Below are positions 19,746 through 28,186 of a stretch of DNA of 30,756 nt, in pieces. Location: contig BFEA01000340.1 in assembly GCA_003427395.1 (NCBI GenBank), positions 1,538,569 to 1,569,324 on the forward strand, in the 5' to 3' direction. Under the pieces are notes generated by a model. The model did no database searches. It was not told where the DNA came from and saw only the letters and a program-made list of their open reading frames with translations. Both the position numbers and the translations under genes were made by a program. The stretch comes from Chara braunii. Its lineage: Eukaryota > Streptophyta > Charophyceae > Charales > Characeae. Every line of letters starts with the position of its first letter. The stretch's first letter is position 1.

Positions 19746-20047
19746 GGAAGAAACAGTGGTGCAAAAAATTACTGCCGTGCTCAATGTTTGACGTGGAGAA
19801 TAAACAGCAATTGAAAAACAACTTTGAAGTTTGAACAAGTTTCATTTTGTTCTTTTCATTGCGACCAACACTGTTAACAGATCAGGTTGTATTAACACAT
19901 CTTTCGTTTCTTTTTTTTCCAAGCCAAACATCTTTCAAAAACTTGGGCCAACAGTTTTATTTTCTGTCAATCTGCTGTTCTTCGTAAATGTTCTTCTGGT
20001 GCACTCCGCGCGAGGAGCGCAGCCGTCACGTCACGTGTTATTCCTAC

Positions 20048-20305
20048 CTGCTGGTGAACCTTTGCTTCTTCTCCGCGGCAGCGAAGTTATTGAAAGAGTT
20101 TGTCAGAACCACAGGCTTATTGTCCATGGCGCCCTGCATACTCACAATAGGCTGGCTGGGATCGAACCCAGCAAGCCGAACCTGTTCCGCCGCTTCGGAG
20201 AGCAGCCGCCGAGTTTCATTCAGTGAAATGACCACTGTAGGATCCCCATTTGCTGCCGCTGCTTCCAGTGCCTGCGCGGCTCTCTCCGCTTCAGCCATCA
20301 GCATC
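20048..20305 (-). CDS. NUMOD3-domain plant protein, exon with conserved AEAExAAxALE helix
   Basis: The acceptor is CATCTCCTGGCAG/GATGC and the donor CAGCAG/GTAGGA; the exon enters and leaves in phase 2. With the bases of the upstream exon it reads R-MLMAEAERAAQALEAAAA, then SLNETRRLLSEAAEQVRLAG, and ends FAAAEKKQRFTS. The pattern ARMLxAEAExAAxALExAA...SLxETRxLxxEA is what I recall of the coiled-coil segment in land-plant NUMOD3 proteins (Arabidopsis At1g53800-type, from memory). Its function is unknown. Both helices are Ala/Glu-rich and probably form a coiled coil. Confidence 0.88.
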
Positions 20306-20436
20306 CTGCCAGGAGATGAGAGACGACAAACCACATAATCAGATCCAAAGAAGATCCGCAAAAGAGCCAAGCCGTTCCGCAAGACACAGACAGAAGTGCG
20401 TATAACATGCATACGCTACAGATCTGCCATCTGGAT

Positions 20437-20527
20437 GGGAGGAGGAGGTGGAGGAGGAGGAGGAGGAGGAAGAGAAGGAAGAGGAGGAAGAGGAGGAAGA
20501 GGAGAAAGAAGAAGGAGAAGAAGAAAG
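20437..20527. repeat. (GGA/GAA)n purine tract
   Basis: On the sense strand of the gene this is a (TCC/TTC)n pyrimidine tract beginning about 130 nt upstream of the acceptor at 20306. Confidence 0.93.
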
Positions 20528-20623
20528 ATGACAGAAGAAGGTAAATGCCAAAAGGGCGATCCTCAAATTCTCGAGTTCTGACGAATGGCAACTGTGAAGT
20601 TGCAGATGCACTAAGTGTGGGCT

Positions 20624-20740
20624 CGGCAAACTGTAGGCAGAACGGGAGAAAAGGACAAGAAACCAAAGGGTGTGACATTCTGTCGGAGTTTCACCGATTC
20701 ATCAGGAGGCTGAACCCTCTACAGTCTGTAGAGCCCCCCT
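20624..20740 (+). repeat. Dispersed repeat family R1, fullest copy
   Basis: It has, in order: AAACTGTAGGCAGAACGGGA, GAAAAGGACAAGAAACCAAA, GGGTGTGACATTCTGTCGGA, GTTTCACCGATTCATCAGGA and GGCTGAACCCTCTACAGTCT, ending GTAGAGCCCCCC. This is the best template for the 3' half of the family. Confidence 0.85.
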
Positions 20741-20946
20741 CACTGATGATGATACTGTAAGTGACAATCCAGCTTAACCCCAGTTGCAGTTGGCCACCAA
20801 CAACTTTCCCACAACAATTGCAACCCTGAGGTGGGCACAGACCACTGCACTTAAGGGTGCCTGTGATGAAAATCAAAGCAGACTATCACATATACACTAT
20901 TATACAGTCCCAGAATGCCACATAATAACACATATACATATACATA

Positions 20947-21092
20947 GGGTTCAGCCTCCTGATGCGTCGGTGCAACTTCGAAGAAACAGGTGCAACTTCG
21001 ATTAAACAGGTGCAACTTCGATGAAACAGTCTGTCACAGCCCCCCCCTTCTTGTCCTTTTCTCCCTTTCTGCCTACTGTTCACCGGGCGTCC
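20947..21092 (-). repeat. Dispersed repeat family R1, reverse copy with 20-bp triplication
   Basis: It holds the same blocks as the copy at 20624, in reverse. Three consecutive 20-bp units GGTGCAACTTCGANNAAACA lie at 20969-21028, inserted in the position of the GTCGGAGTTTCACC block. Confidence 0.85.
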
Positions 21093-21137
21093 TCTATAGC
21101 GGCACATCGCCATAGAGAACTGCCAGATGAAGCTTAC

Positions 21138-21174
21138 GCAGAGACGGAGAAGAGGACAACAAACGAGGGGCAAA
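21138..21174 (+). repeat. Dispersed repeat family R1, fragment
   Basis: GCAGAGACGGAGAAGAGGACAACAAACGAGGGGC matches the 5' half of the family and faces the reverse copy immediately to its left. Confidence 0.7.
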
Positions 21175-21408
21175 ATAATAAAAATATATTCTTATATATG
21201 CGGTTCTAGGACAAGGAGGGCGATGACTCTGTAAACCCTGAGATGGTTGTACGGGGCAGATGCTGCCGAACGAAAGTGTATTGAGGAATGCGAAAAAGAG
21301 GAGTCGGGTGTTCGAACTCAGCGCCATGGTTGGCATTACGAGCATCCCCTGCAAAAGTCATGTGCGGGCGTGCGAGGGAGTCTGAGACAATGAGGCAACT
21401 CAACTTAC

Positions 21409-21821
21409 CGTGCTTTTGCCGCAAGTTTGACTTTCAGCTTTTCCATCGCCTCACATTCGCTCACTGCGTGCATCAGCTTCTTCATCTCCCTTCTGGCAAT
21501 CTGCCGCTCTCGTTTTTCCCTTTCCGCCCTCTCCTCCGCTACTTTCTCCTCAATGGTTTCCCGGGCCAGCGATCCCGTCACCGCAACGTAACCCGGTATC
21601 TCCTCCTTCGGCGATTTACTCACCTCCGCCACAAACACAGCCCACATCTCCTTCTCGTCGTCAGGTGTCATTTTCTTAACATGAGGTTTCATGACCTTTG
21701 GCTTCAGCGGACGCGGCTTTGGCTGTGGCCTGGGCCGCCTCGACCTCGAGGACGACGACGCGCTTTTGGGCGCTGCTGCTGCCCTCTGCAAAATACTGTG
21801 ATACACTTTCTCTCTGTACTC
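21409..21821 (-). CDS. NUMOD3-domain plant protein, exon with YREKVY and basic coiled coil
   Basis: The acceptor is CAATGATTTCAG/GAGTAC (phase 0) and the donor AAAGCACG/GTAAGT (phase 2). It begins EYREKVYHSILQR, which continues the ISEAIRRKWEDK of the upstream exon. The joined WEDK-EYREKVY is the expected end of a NUMOD3 repeat of the plant type (W-D-P/K-x-YR). Next comes a Ser/Arg/Pro/Lys-rich linker (SASSSSRSRRPRPQPKPRP), then an acidic segment (TPDDEKEMWAVFVAEVSKS). A charged helix follows (EEKVAEERAEREKRERQIAR, REMKKLMHAVSE) that is probably a coiled coil. The exon is 413 nt. Confidence 0.9.
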
Positions 21822-21915
21822 CTGAAATCATTGCAATGACCAAAAAAATGAAAGAAGGATGTTGGCAACTGTCGAATGTGAAAACGATTGTCAAAATGAA
21901 TGGCGGATAAATAAC

Positions 21916-21917
<2 letters not shown>

Positions 21918-21975
<58 letters not shown>
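21918..21975. repeat. (AG)n microsatellite, (CT)n on the sense strand
   Basis: About 29 units; on the gene strand the tract ends about 96 nt before the acceptor at 21822. Confidence 0.97.
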
Positions 21976-21977
<2 letters not shown>

Positions 21978-22112
21978 TTCTATGCATGAAGTACAACACT
22001 TAAGGTATCCCAAAATTCCCGAACACAAAGGTGGACTACTCAAGTAAAAGGACAAGATGTTTTTCAACAACATATGATAAAAGACTATCAAAAAAATACG
22101 ACAATAGAAAGG

Positions 22113-22165
22113 TCTCTGGTAGCTCAGTGGTTAGAGAAAATGGCTGTTAAGTGCGCCGATTTTTA
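22113..22165 (+). other. tRNA-like 5' fragment
   Basis: TCTGGTAGCTCAGTGGTTAGAG is a good tRNA box A/D-arm, but no box B follows within 80 bases. Probably the head of a truncated tRNA-derived SINE. Confidence 0.4.
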
Positions 22166-22387
22166 CCTATTTGTGGAGGATGTAGCCCTGTCTCAGTTCA
22201 TCTCAACAACATACAAATTGTGCTTTGATTCATTCAGAATTCAAACACATCATGTGAAATCAAAGCAGTACACACTTCCGTAAGTGAAATCAAGCACTTG
22301 TGGCTGAAAGGCACACAGTAGAACAATTCCGTATGTAGCTTTCGCTTTTTCTTTAAGGTCTCGTAAATATATCAATAAGTTAAACGC

Positions 22388-22487
22388 TACAAACCCGGTA
22401 GGACCGGAGGGCCCTCCCCCAACCGGAACCGCACCAGTCCTACCGGTCAGTCGACCGGGCTGGTTCCCCCCCGGTTGGCCGTAGCGC
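22388..22487. repeat. CCGGT-rich inverted repeat region
   Basis: CGCTAC at 22386 and GTAGCG at 22482 bracket several ACCGG/CCGGT words, including TACCGGT and CCCCGGTTGG. The same CCAACCGG vocabulary returns at 23129-23176. Confidence 0.55.
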
Positions 22488-22799
22488 ATCATTTTTATTA
22501 TTATTATTTTGTTCTATTTTATTTTATGTTATTATTATTTTATTTTTTTTAAGGCCCAGGGTGTTGTAGAGGCCAAGGACTAGACCCCCGGCGATCGCTG
22601 GCAGCAGCAGCTGGTGGTTGTGCTGACAGGATAGGCCACCTTCCCTACCCTTCCCCACGTTAATGCTCCCAGCGCACCCCCTAACCCTACTATCCTACCT
22701 CAGTGTGACCAGCACTCAGGACCATCACCCTACCAGTATCGAGGGCAACTTGGACCAGATAGCAGTGACAAGCACCCCCTAACGCTATCACCCCCAACC

Positions 22800-22890
22800 C
22801 CTTTTTCAAAGTTTTTGGGTGGGAAGTACCGTCCCTACCCTCCCACTAACACCTCCAGCCCCCTTTTCAAAGTCTTTGGGCGGAAGGTTA
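22800..22890. repeat. Short direct repeat, CCCTTTTCAAAGTyTTTGGGyGG
   Basis: CCCCTTTTTCAAAGTTTTTGGGTGG (22798) recurs as CCCCCTTTTCAAAGTCTTTGGGCGG (22859). The stretch 22550-23040 is otherwise C-rich and non-coding. Confidence 0.7.
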
Positions 22891-23128
22891 ACGTTTGCAG
22901 AAAGCCAGGTACGTTGTTGTCAATGTCTGCTGAAGCCTGTGGTTGCTGAAACCCCTCCACCAACACCCTCACCACAAACCCCCCAACCCTGAAATAACCC
23001 GCCCCCCAACCGAAACTTCTCTGTTCAAAGTTTTCTTTTCTTTGAGGATTCAGGGAGATCTCGGCGAGCGCAGTCCAACCATGTTTTCAAAAAAAAAAAA
23101 AAAAAAGAAAATCCACCCACGTTTGGGC

Positions 23129-23176
23129 CCAACCGGAATTCCGGTTGGACCACCGGGGGTCCAACCGGCCGGTTGC
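23129..23176. repeat. Perfect AACCGG palindromes
   Basis: CCAACCGGAATTCCGGTTGG (23129-23148) is a perfect 20-bp palindrome, and CAACCGGCCGGTTG (23162-23175) is a perfect 14-bp palindrome with the same arms. Confidence 0.93.
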
Positions 23177-23729
23177 CGGCACAGCCATGTCAATAACAAA
23201 ATTCTTTGCAAATTCATGGAACACTTTGCATCAACCATCCTTTTTTTTTTTCCATCCACCTAGTATTAGCCAATGGGTAAATCAAAGGATGGGGCGGGCG
23301 GCGGGGGCCGGGGGAGGGGGCGCGGGGGGGGAAGGGACAAAAAAACAAAAAGCCAATTGGGTACATCAATAGATGTTCCTATGCTGATACCCATCATCCT
23401 GATGTTTACTAGCTTGTTGTTGTCTTTCTTTTCTAATAAAAATCCATAACTGTCGGCCATTTCCAATGAAGAAGAGATCATATGATTACAGGGAGGTGAG
23501 AGAGGAGGGGGGGGTGAAGACAAATGGGAAGAGGCAGAACATAGGATACATACCTTAAACAAACACAAAAATACATGTCGAATTACCGGGTACTTCCAAA
23601 TAAAGAACAATTTGTGAATTTGCATTGAAGAAAAACAAAAAGAGAACTGAAAAGAGGCCGAACGTGGGATTGTTGAAAAAGGAAAGCTCCCAAAATAAGA
23701 CAGGGACCCAATCTACCTTAGTGGTTAAC

Positions 23730-23785
23730 TCATCAGTCAGTTGGTACTTCAAGAACCATGCCTGGGTTCAAACCCCAAGTCGAAC
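23730..23785 (+). other. tRNA-derived SINE head (box A and box B remnants)
   Basis: CATCAGTCAGTTGGTAC (box A-like) is followed by CTGGGTTCAAACCCC, a near-consensus box B. It resembles the tRNA head of family S1, but the S1 tail is not evident. Confidence 0.45.
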
Positions 23786-24167
23786 GAAGCATCATATAAT
23801 TGTGTTTGCACATCATATAATTGTGTTTACGCTCATGCATGTGGGCAGGTGGCCAGGGGCATAGCAGGGCAGGTTTGTGGCTTATTGGGTATCGCCTATA
23901 AATAAATAGTAAATGCCATATGCTATGGTTCTGCATACTATGCGGCTCAGGTCTCCGATCGCTGTGTGTCATTTGTCTTATTTGTTTTTCCTCAGATCGA
24001 TTTGTACTTTCCAGCAGTTCCCTCGAAAACCAAAAAGCACTCCGCTGGTTTAGACCGATAGACACATTCATACGGGCAAAGCACACAGGACGGGAGAGCC
24101 GGCAAGAGGATAACACACTAAGGAAAGATGCACACAAGACAGAACGACAGAGGTTAGTAACAAATAG

Positions 24168-24345
24168 ACTGTTTTGTCGGGCTCTCACCGACTACCGTCT
24201 TCACCCGAATAGAACGCCCGGTAATTATCGCTGAATCTGGACTGGAAGTTGCCCCAAATACGGCTATAATGGTCGGGTGTTCTATTTGGGTGAAGACGGT
24301 AGTCAGGAGGCTGAACCTTTGACAGTCACCAGAACCCCACGGCAA
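24168..24345 (+). repeat. Dispersed repeat family R1, interrupted by a MITE
   Basis: GACTGTTTTGTCGGGCTCTCACCGAC is separated from TCAGGAGGCTGAACCTTTGA by the MITE at 24195-24299. Without it the two halves rejoin as in the other copies. The GCAAGGCA-rich flank continues to about 24480, as at 6590-6830. Confidence 0.85.
24195..24299. mobile_element. TA-flanked foldback MITE, copy 3 (nested in R1)
   Basis: A 105-bp element with ends CCGTCTTCACCCGAATAGAA and TTCTATTTGGGTGAAGACGG, flanked by TA at 24193-24194 and 24300-24301. Its insertion inside an R1 repeat gives a natural empty-site comparison. Confidence 0.92.
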
Positions 24346-24623
24346 TCCTTTGACTCATGCCCTGCTTAAAACCCTTTCTTTTGCAAGTGGGCAAACACAG
24401 CAAGGCTAGCAGAGCAGCACGGACAAGGCAACTTCTAGCAAGGCATAGCGGGTGGGCAGGCGGGCACGTAGCAACACAACAACACACATAAACATGGTCT
24501 GCACTAGAGACGTTCACAACGTCACCCGAATTACGAAATTCAAGAGCGAAGAGCATTCCATTGACACAAAGCGAAACAGCGACGATAAACAGACAAAAGC
24601 AGACGAGAGGAAGACAAAGAGGG

Positions 24624-24625
<2 letters not shown>

Positions 24626-24684
<59 letters not shown>
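24626..24684. repeat. (AG)n microsatellite, (CT)n on the sense strand
   Basis: About 29 units in the 4.5-kb intron. Confidence 0.97.
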
Positions 24685-24690
<6 letters not shown>

Positions 24691-25661
24691 TGGGAGAGGG
24701 GAGAGTAAAGAGAGTACACAGTAGATCCCAAACGTGGGCCTATAGCCGAAAGATTAATCATATGAAACAGCCAGAAGTTAGCTCCCAAAAGGACAGAGTG
24801 AAAACTTGTCGACCGACAAGGCGCAGCATACAGCAAGGTGAGCAGGTTGGCACAAAGCAAGCCATGCCTGCAAGGCACGAAGGGAGGCAGCAATGCCGGC
24901 AATGCAACAACTACAAAACAGAAACTCACCGACACAGCAAAGATCAAAGTGAACTCTCACCTACTCACATCACATGGAAAACCCCACAGATGGTAGGTTT
25001 GACACCACCATCAAGGAGCCAGCGGAGGGGGGCACAAGACGAATGTCTGTCACCTTAGGGAAACACAGAGACACAGGCCTCCCGAACACAGCAACCCCAC
25101 TCATAAATAGTCTCGCAGGCACTCCAGAGTCCAAACAAATATGAAGCGACTAATTGGCACTTCTCAACAATGGCTGCAGTTGGACACTGAGAGCACACGG
25201 ACAGCAGAGATGGAACAGAGAAAAAAAAAGAAAAAAAGAAAAAAAGAAAAAAAAACAGACAACGTGAATGAGCGAGTGCGGGAGTGTGTATGTGTGTGTC
25301 TTTGTTGAAGGGCCAGGGGTGGGGCAGGTGGGTGATATGTGGGAGGGTGGCTTGTGTTATTACAATCTCCTCTGCACAGGAATGCAACACAAAAAAGGAT
25401 TCAGGATGATTTCGCATGACGACGTTTTTTTTCCTTTTTTACCCCCACAGTGGCACAGAAAATTAATACCGCCCGCTTCGCTCCCCACCTCCCCTGACAT
25501 TTGGCACCTTCGCCATGACTCTATTCGTCAGTGAAAACGGGCCGGGACTTAAAACTATCGGAAAACAATCCTCTCCCGTTTCCACCCTTACAGCAGAAAA
25601 GCGTCCAAATTCATTCACGTACGTAGATGCAGATCACGCAGGGAATTTTGAGTGGTCTTAA

Positions 25662-25828
25662 ACCACTAGTACCTCCGAGCCTATTTTCGACGAGTACTGG
25701 TCCACCTCCCCGAACTTTCAGGAGGCCGAGCCCGCCGTTGATAAATCTGATCGGCGGCCGTCGTTTCGTTTCGGCCTCCTGAAAGGTCGGAGGCCGAGTA
25801 TTTTCGAACCGACAAAGGTACTAGTGGT
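25662..25828. mobile_element. TTAA-flanked foldback MITE
   Basis: A 167-bp element with perfect 13-bp inverted ends ACCACTAGTACCT / AGGTACTAGTGGT, flanked by TTAA on both sides (25658-25661 and 25829-25832). Inside, CTTTCAGGAGGCCGA and TCGGCCTCCTGAAAG are also inverted. A TTAA duplication is typical of piggyBac-type elements, but the ends do not match a piggyBac family that I know. No second copy is in the window. Confidence 0.75.
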
Positions 25829-25904
25829 TTAACTAAGAGAACTGCATGATTCACCCAGCCCATGTGACTGTATGCACTGTACACTACTTTCTAAACACAT
25901 GTAA

Positions 25905-25990
25905 CTGTTAGCAAACAGATCATCACGAGTTTGAGTCCTGACCAAAAGAAATGTGAATCAGGATCATCAGATGAAAATAATCATCTTACT
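25905..25990 (+). other. tRNA box B-like fragment, possible SINE remnant
   Basis: CACGAGTTTGAGTCCTGACC resembles a tRNA T-arm and is followed by ATCAGATGAAAATAATCAT, similar to the sequence after box B in the S1 copy at 28553 (ATCAGATGAACAGAACAAAATAAT). Confidence 0.4.
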
Positions 25991-26220
25991 ATGATGTTAG
26001 GAATTGACTCCTTAGACTCCTTTCCCACATTTCGTCGCTTACTACGCCCTTCTTCGTCTCTGAGTACCTAGGTATCCACCGTAAGCCCTTCCTTATTTGA
26101 ACCTATTACCTTCCTTCCGGACTCCAAAAACATTGTAATTAGAATAGATTCAAAAAATCCATTCCATAGAAAAAAAACGCCTGCATCAGTGCATGATACA
26201 TGTATTGTCAAACAGAATTG

Positions 26221-26305
26221 CTGCCCGGTAAACCGTAGGCAGCAGAGAGGGAGAAGAGGACAACAAACGAGGGGCTGTGACAGACTGTTTGGTAAGAGTC
26301 TCACC
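26221..26305 (+). repeat. Dispersed repeat family R1, copy next to a splice donor
   Basis: It has GGTAAACCGTAGGCAGCAGA, GAGGGAGAAGAGGACAACAA, ACGAGGGGCTGTGACAGACT and GTTTGGTAAGAGTCTCACC. It ends 17 bases from exon 26323-26614, so it occupies the first part of that intron, antisense to the gene. Confidence 0.85.
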
Positions 26306-26322
26306 GTGTGCTGCACACATAC

Positions 26323-26614
26323 CTTATCTTCCCACTTGCGTCGGATAGCTTCGGAGATTCTGCGCCGGTGCTCTTCTGAATGAGTAGGCCGTTTTTTTGA
26401 TGCCGTGGAGTCCTTCTCCACCTTTGGAATGGCCGCCTTCTTTCGGTGCCAGGCATTCCAATTCAGCTCCTCATCTCCTGGTAGCCCTACTCTTGCTGAC
26501 AGGGCGATCTCTTCTCGCCATTCCCGCACTAGTGCCTTCTTTACAATATTCATCTCCTTCTTCTTCTCCCACGTTACCGCCATAGTTTGCTTTATCTTCT
26601 CCTTCGTCTCTGGT
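26323..26614 (-). CDS. NUMOD3-domain plant protein, exon with two NUMOD3-type motifs
   Basis: The acceptor is ACTCTTGTGTGCAG/ACCAG and the donor GAAGATAAG/GTATGT. The exon enters after two bases of a codon and leaves in phase 0. It encodes RPETKEKIKQTMAVTWEKKK, then VREWREEIALSARVGLPGDE, ELNWNAWHRKKAAIPKVEK and THSEEHRRRISEAIRRKWED. HSEEHRRRISEAIRRKW is a clear NUMOD3 motif, a short helix-turn DNA-binding module first described beside homing endonucleases. PETKEKIKQTMAVTW is a weaker second one. In green plants this motif occurs in nuclear proteins with no nuclease domain, as here. The start codon and any transit peptide must lie further upstream, probably outside the window. Confidence 0.88.
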
Positions 26615-26713
26615 CTGCACACAAGAGTCAAACGCGGTGTGCTGCGATTAGCAGTCCGTAGTTTAGTGTTCTGCCCCTCATCGTTTCACGGAACGGAGAA
26701 AGAACATGCATAT

Positions 26714-26806
26714 ATGGTTGTGTGTGTGTGTCTGTGTGTGTGTGTGAGAGAGAGAGAGAGTGTGTGAGAGTGTGTGAGAGTGTGTGAGAGTGTGTGAGAG
26801 TGTGTT
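26714..26806. repeat. Compound (TG)n/(AG)n array
   Basis: TG units, then AG units, then several GTGTGTGAGA units. On the sense strand of the NUMOD3 gene this is a pyrimidine/CA array 100-190 nt before the acceptor at 26615. Confidence 0.92.
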
Positions 26807-26896
26807 GTCATATTCGCTATGCACTCCAAAAAGCACGACTGTGCCAGACTGTTTCGTCGGACTTTCACCGACTCATCAACAGGTTGAACCCATAAG
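26807..26896 (+). repeat. Dispersed repeat family R1, copy joined to TG array
   Basis: GTCATATTCGCTATGCACTC, CAAAAAGCACGACTGTGCCA, GACTGTTTCGTCGGACTTTC and ACCGACTCATCAACAGGTTG follow directly after the GTGTGT array, in the same order as the reverse copy at 13928-13993. Confidence 0.85.
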
Positions 26897-26992
26897 AGTG
26901 TGTGTTGTTATAGCACCCCAAATTCTCTCTCCCATTTCCTCCACAAATCATAACAAACCATCTATCCATAACAAAAAGTATAGATAGCTAAA

Positions 26993-27016
26993 GAGTGTGT
27001 GTGTATCTGTGTGTGT

Positions 27017-27072
<56 letters not shown>

Positions 27073-27074
27073 TG
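26993..27074. repeat. (GT)n microsatellite
   Basis: A GT array with CT and GCGC interruptions. Confidence 0.95.
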
Positions 27075-27564
27075 TAAATTGTCACCAAAACAGCCCCTGT
27101 GCAGCCCAGATGAGCAGATCCAAAATCAATGCCGTTTAGCACTATTGCAGACGATGAAGCACAACGAAGCATGCATGAAGAAGACAAGGAGAGGGTGCTG
27201 GTATTGCGTTGCTGAATTCTGCGCTGTTGAGCGCTTGATGACTGGATCTCTGAAACTGGTTAGTGTGATACTTTGTTGGACTTTCTAAGCTGCACATATC
27301 TGGACTCCAGTGTGGATTTCGTGTAATCTCTCAATGTGTGTGTGTGCTCAAGGTGTCGAGCAGTGAGGCTCAATGCACCTTTCCCATTTCAACAGATGCC
27401 GCAAAAAACATCTGCTCCTAATTCTCACCCCGATGGGGAAAGCACTCGCGCATTCGTTGTACGACGGGGGCAAGATTACGGCCCCTCCGTAGGTGTTCTT
27501 ACCAGCACTATGGCAGATCCATGCTAAAAATTTGTAAAAAGACTGAAAATCTTTGAAAGGTTGA

Positions 27565-27680
27565 AATAAACTACACATGCCCATTGCGGGGGTCGAAATA
27601 AACTGCACCTGCCCATAGAGGGGGGAAACCAACCATTATACTTCCACTGAATTCCCTGGGGAAGGGGTGCAATAAACTAC
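27565..27680. repeat. Irregular repeats with AATAAACTAC
   Basis: GAAATAAACTACACATGCCCATTGCGGGGG is followed by GAAATAAACTGCACCTGCCCATAGAGGGGG and then GCAATAAACTACCC. No gene is associated. Confidence 0.6.
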
Positions 27681-27985
27681 CCTACGCCTTTTTGGCAGAC
27701 TGCTAAAGAAATACCGAAAAAAGGAGAATGCAACAGCTATGGCCGCACATTGCACATGGAAGAGAGATGGAGATCAAAGCAGCCTGAGAGAGAGAACAGG
27801 AGGGGAGGAGAGATGCGGTGAGAGAGATGGAGAGCGGAGGAGGGGGGAGGAGAGGGGCCAAGGAGAATACAAAAGATGAAGACAAGGATGACAGGGAGGG
27901 GAAAAGAGATTTGTATTAATATGGACGACAGCAAACAGCAGAGACAACAACATCAGAGAAGCCTTGTTTTCTACTTTGTCTTCTC

Positions 27986-27987
<2 letters not shown>

Positions 27988-28039
<52 letters not shown>

Positions 28040-28153
28040 CGGGACAGCCATCTCCCCCCCTGCCCCCCCAATCCCCCCCTTAGACCCCTCCCTCCCCTTC
28101 TCAACCCCCCCCCCCCCCCCTTTTTTTTTTTTTTTTTTCCCCCCCCCCCCCCC

Positions 28154-28186
<33 letters not shown>

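Larger units (their letters stand above)
18107..20047 (-). other. NUMOD3 gene intron, 1.9 kb, with a sequence gap
   Basis: On the minus strand it runs from AGCAG/GTAGGA to TTGCTGGCAG. It contains the assembly gap, a two-copy 40-bp repeat, a SINE remnant, a TA-flanked MITE and a (CT)n tract on the sense strand. Confidence 0.8.
20306..21408 (-). other. NUMOD3 gene intron, 1.1 kb, carrying R1 repeats
   Basis: On the minus strand it runs from GTAAGT to CTCCTGGCAG. It contains R1 repeats in both orientations and a (TCC/TTC)n tract about 130 nt before the acceptor. Confidence 0.85.
21822..26322 (-). other. NUMOD3 gene intron, 4.5 kb
   Basis: On the minus strand it runs from GATAAG/GTATGT to CAATGATTTCAG. 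It holds two (CT)n tracts, a MITE nested in an R1 repeat, a TTAA-flanked foldback element, CCGGTT palindromes and tRNA-like fragments. No additional exon is needed, because the phases of the flanking exons match. Confidence 0.85.
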
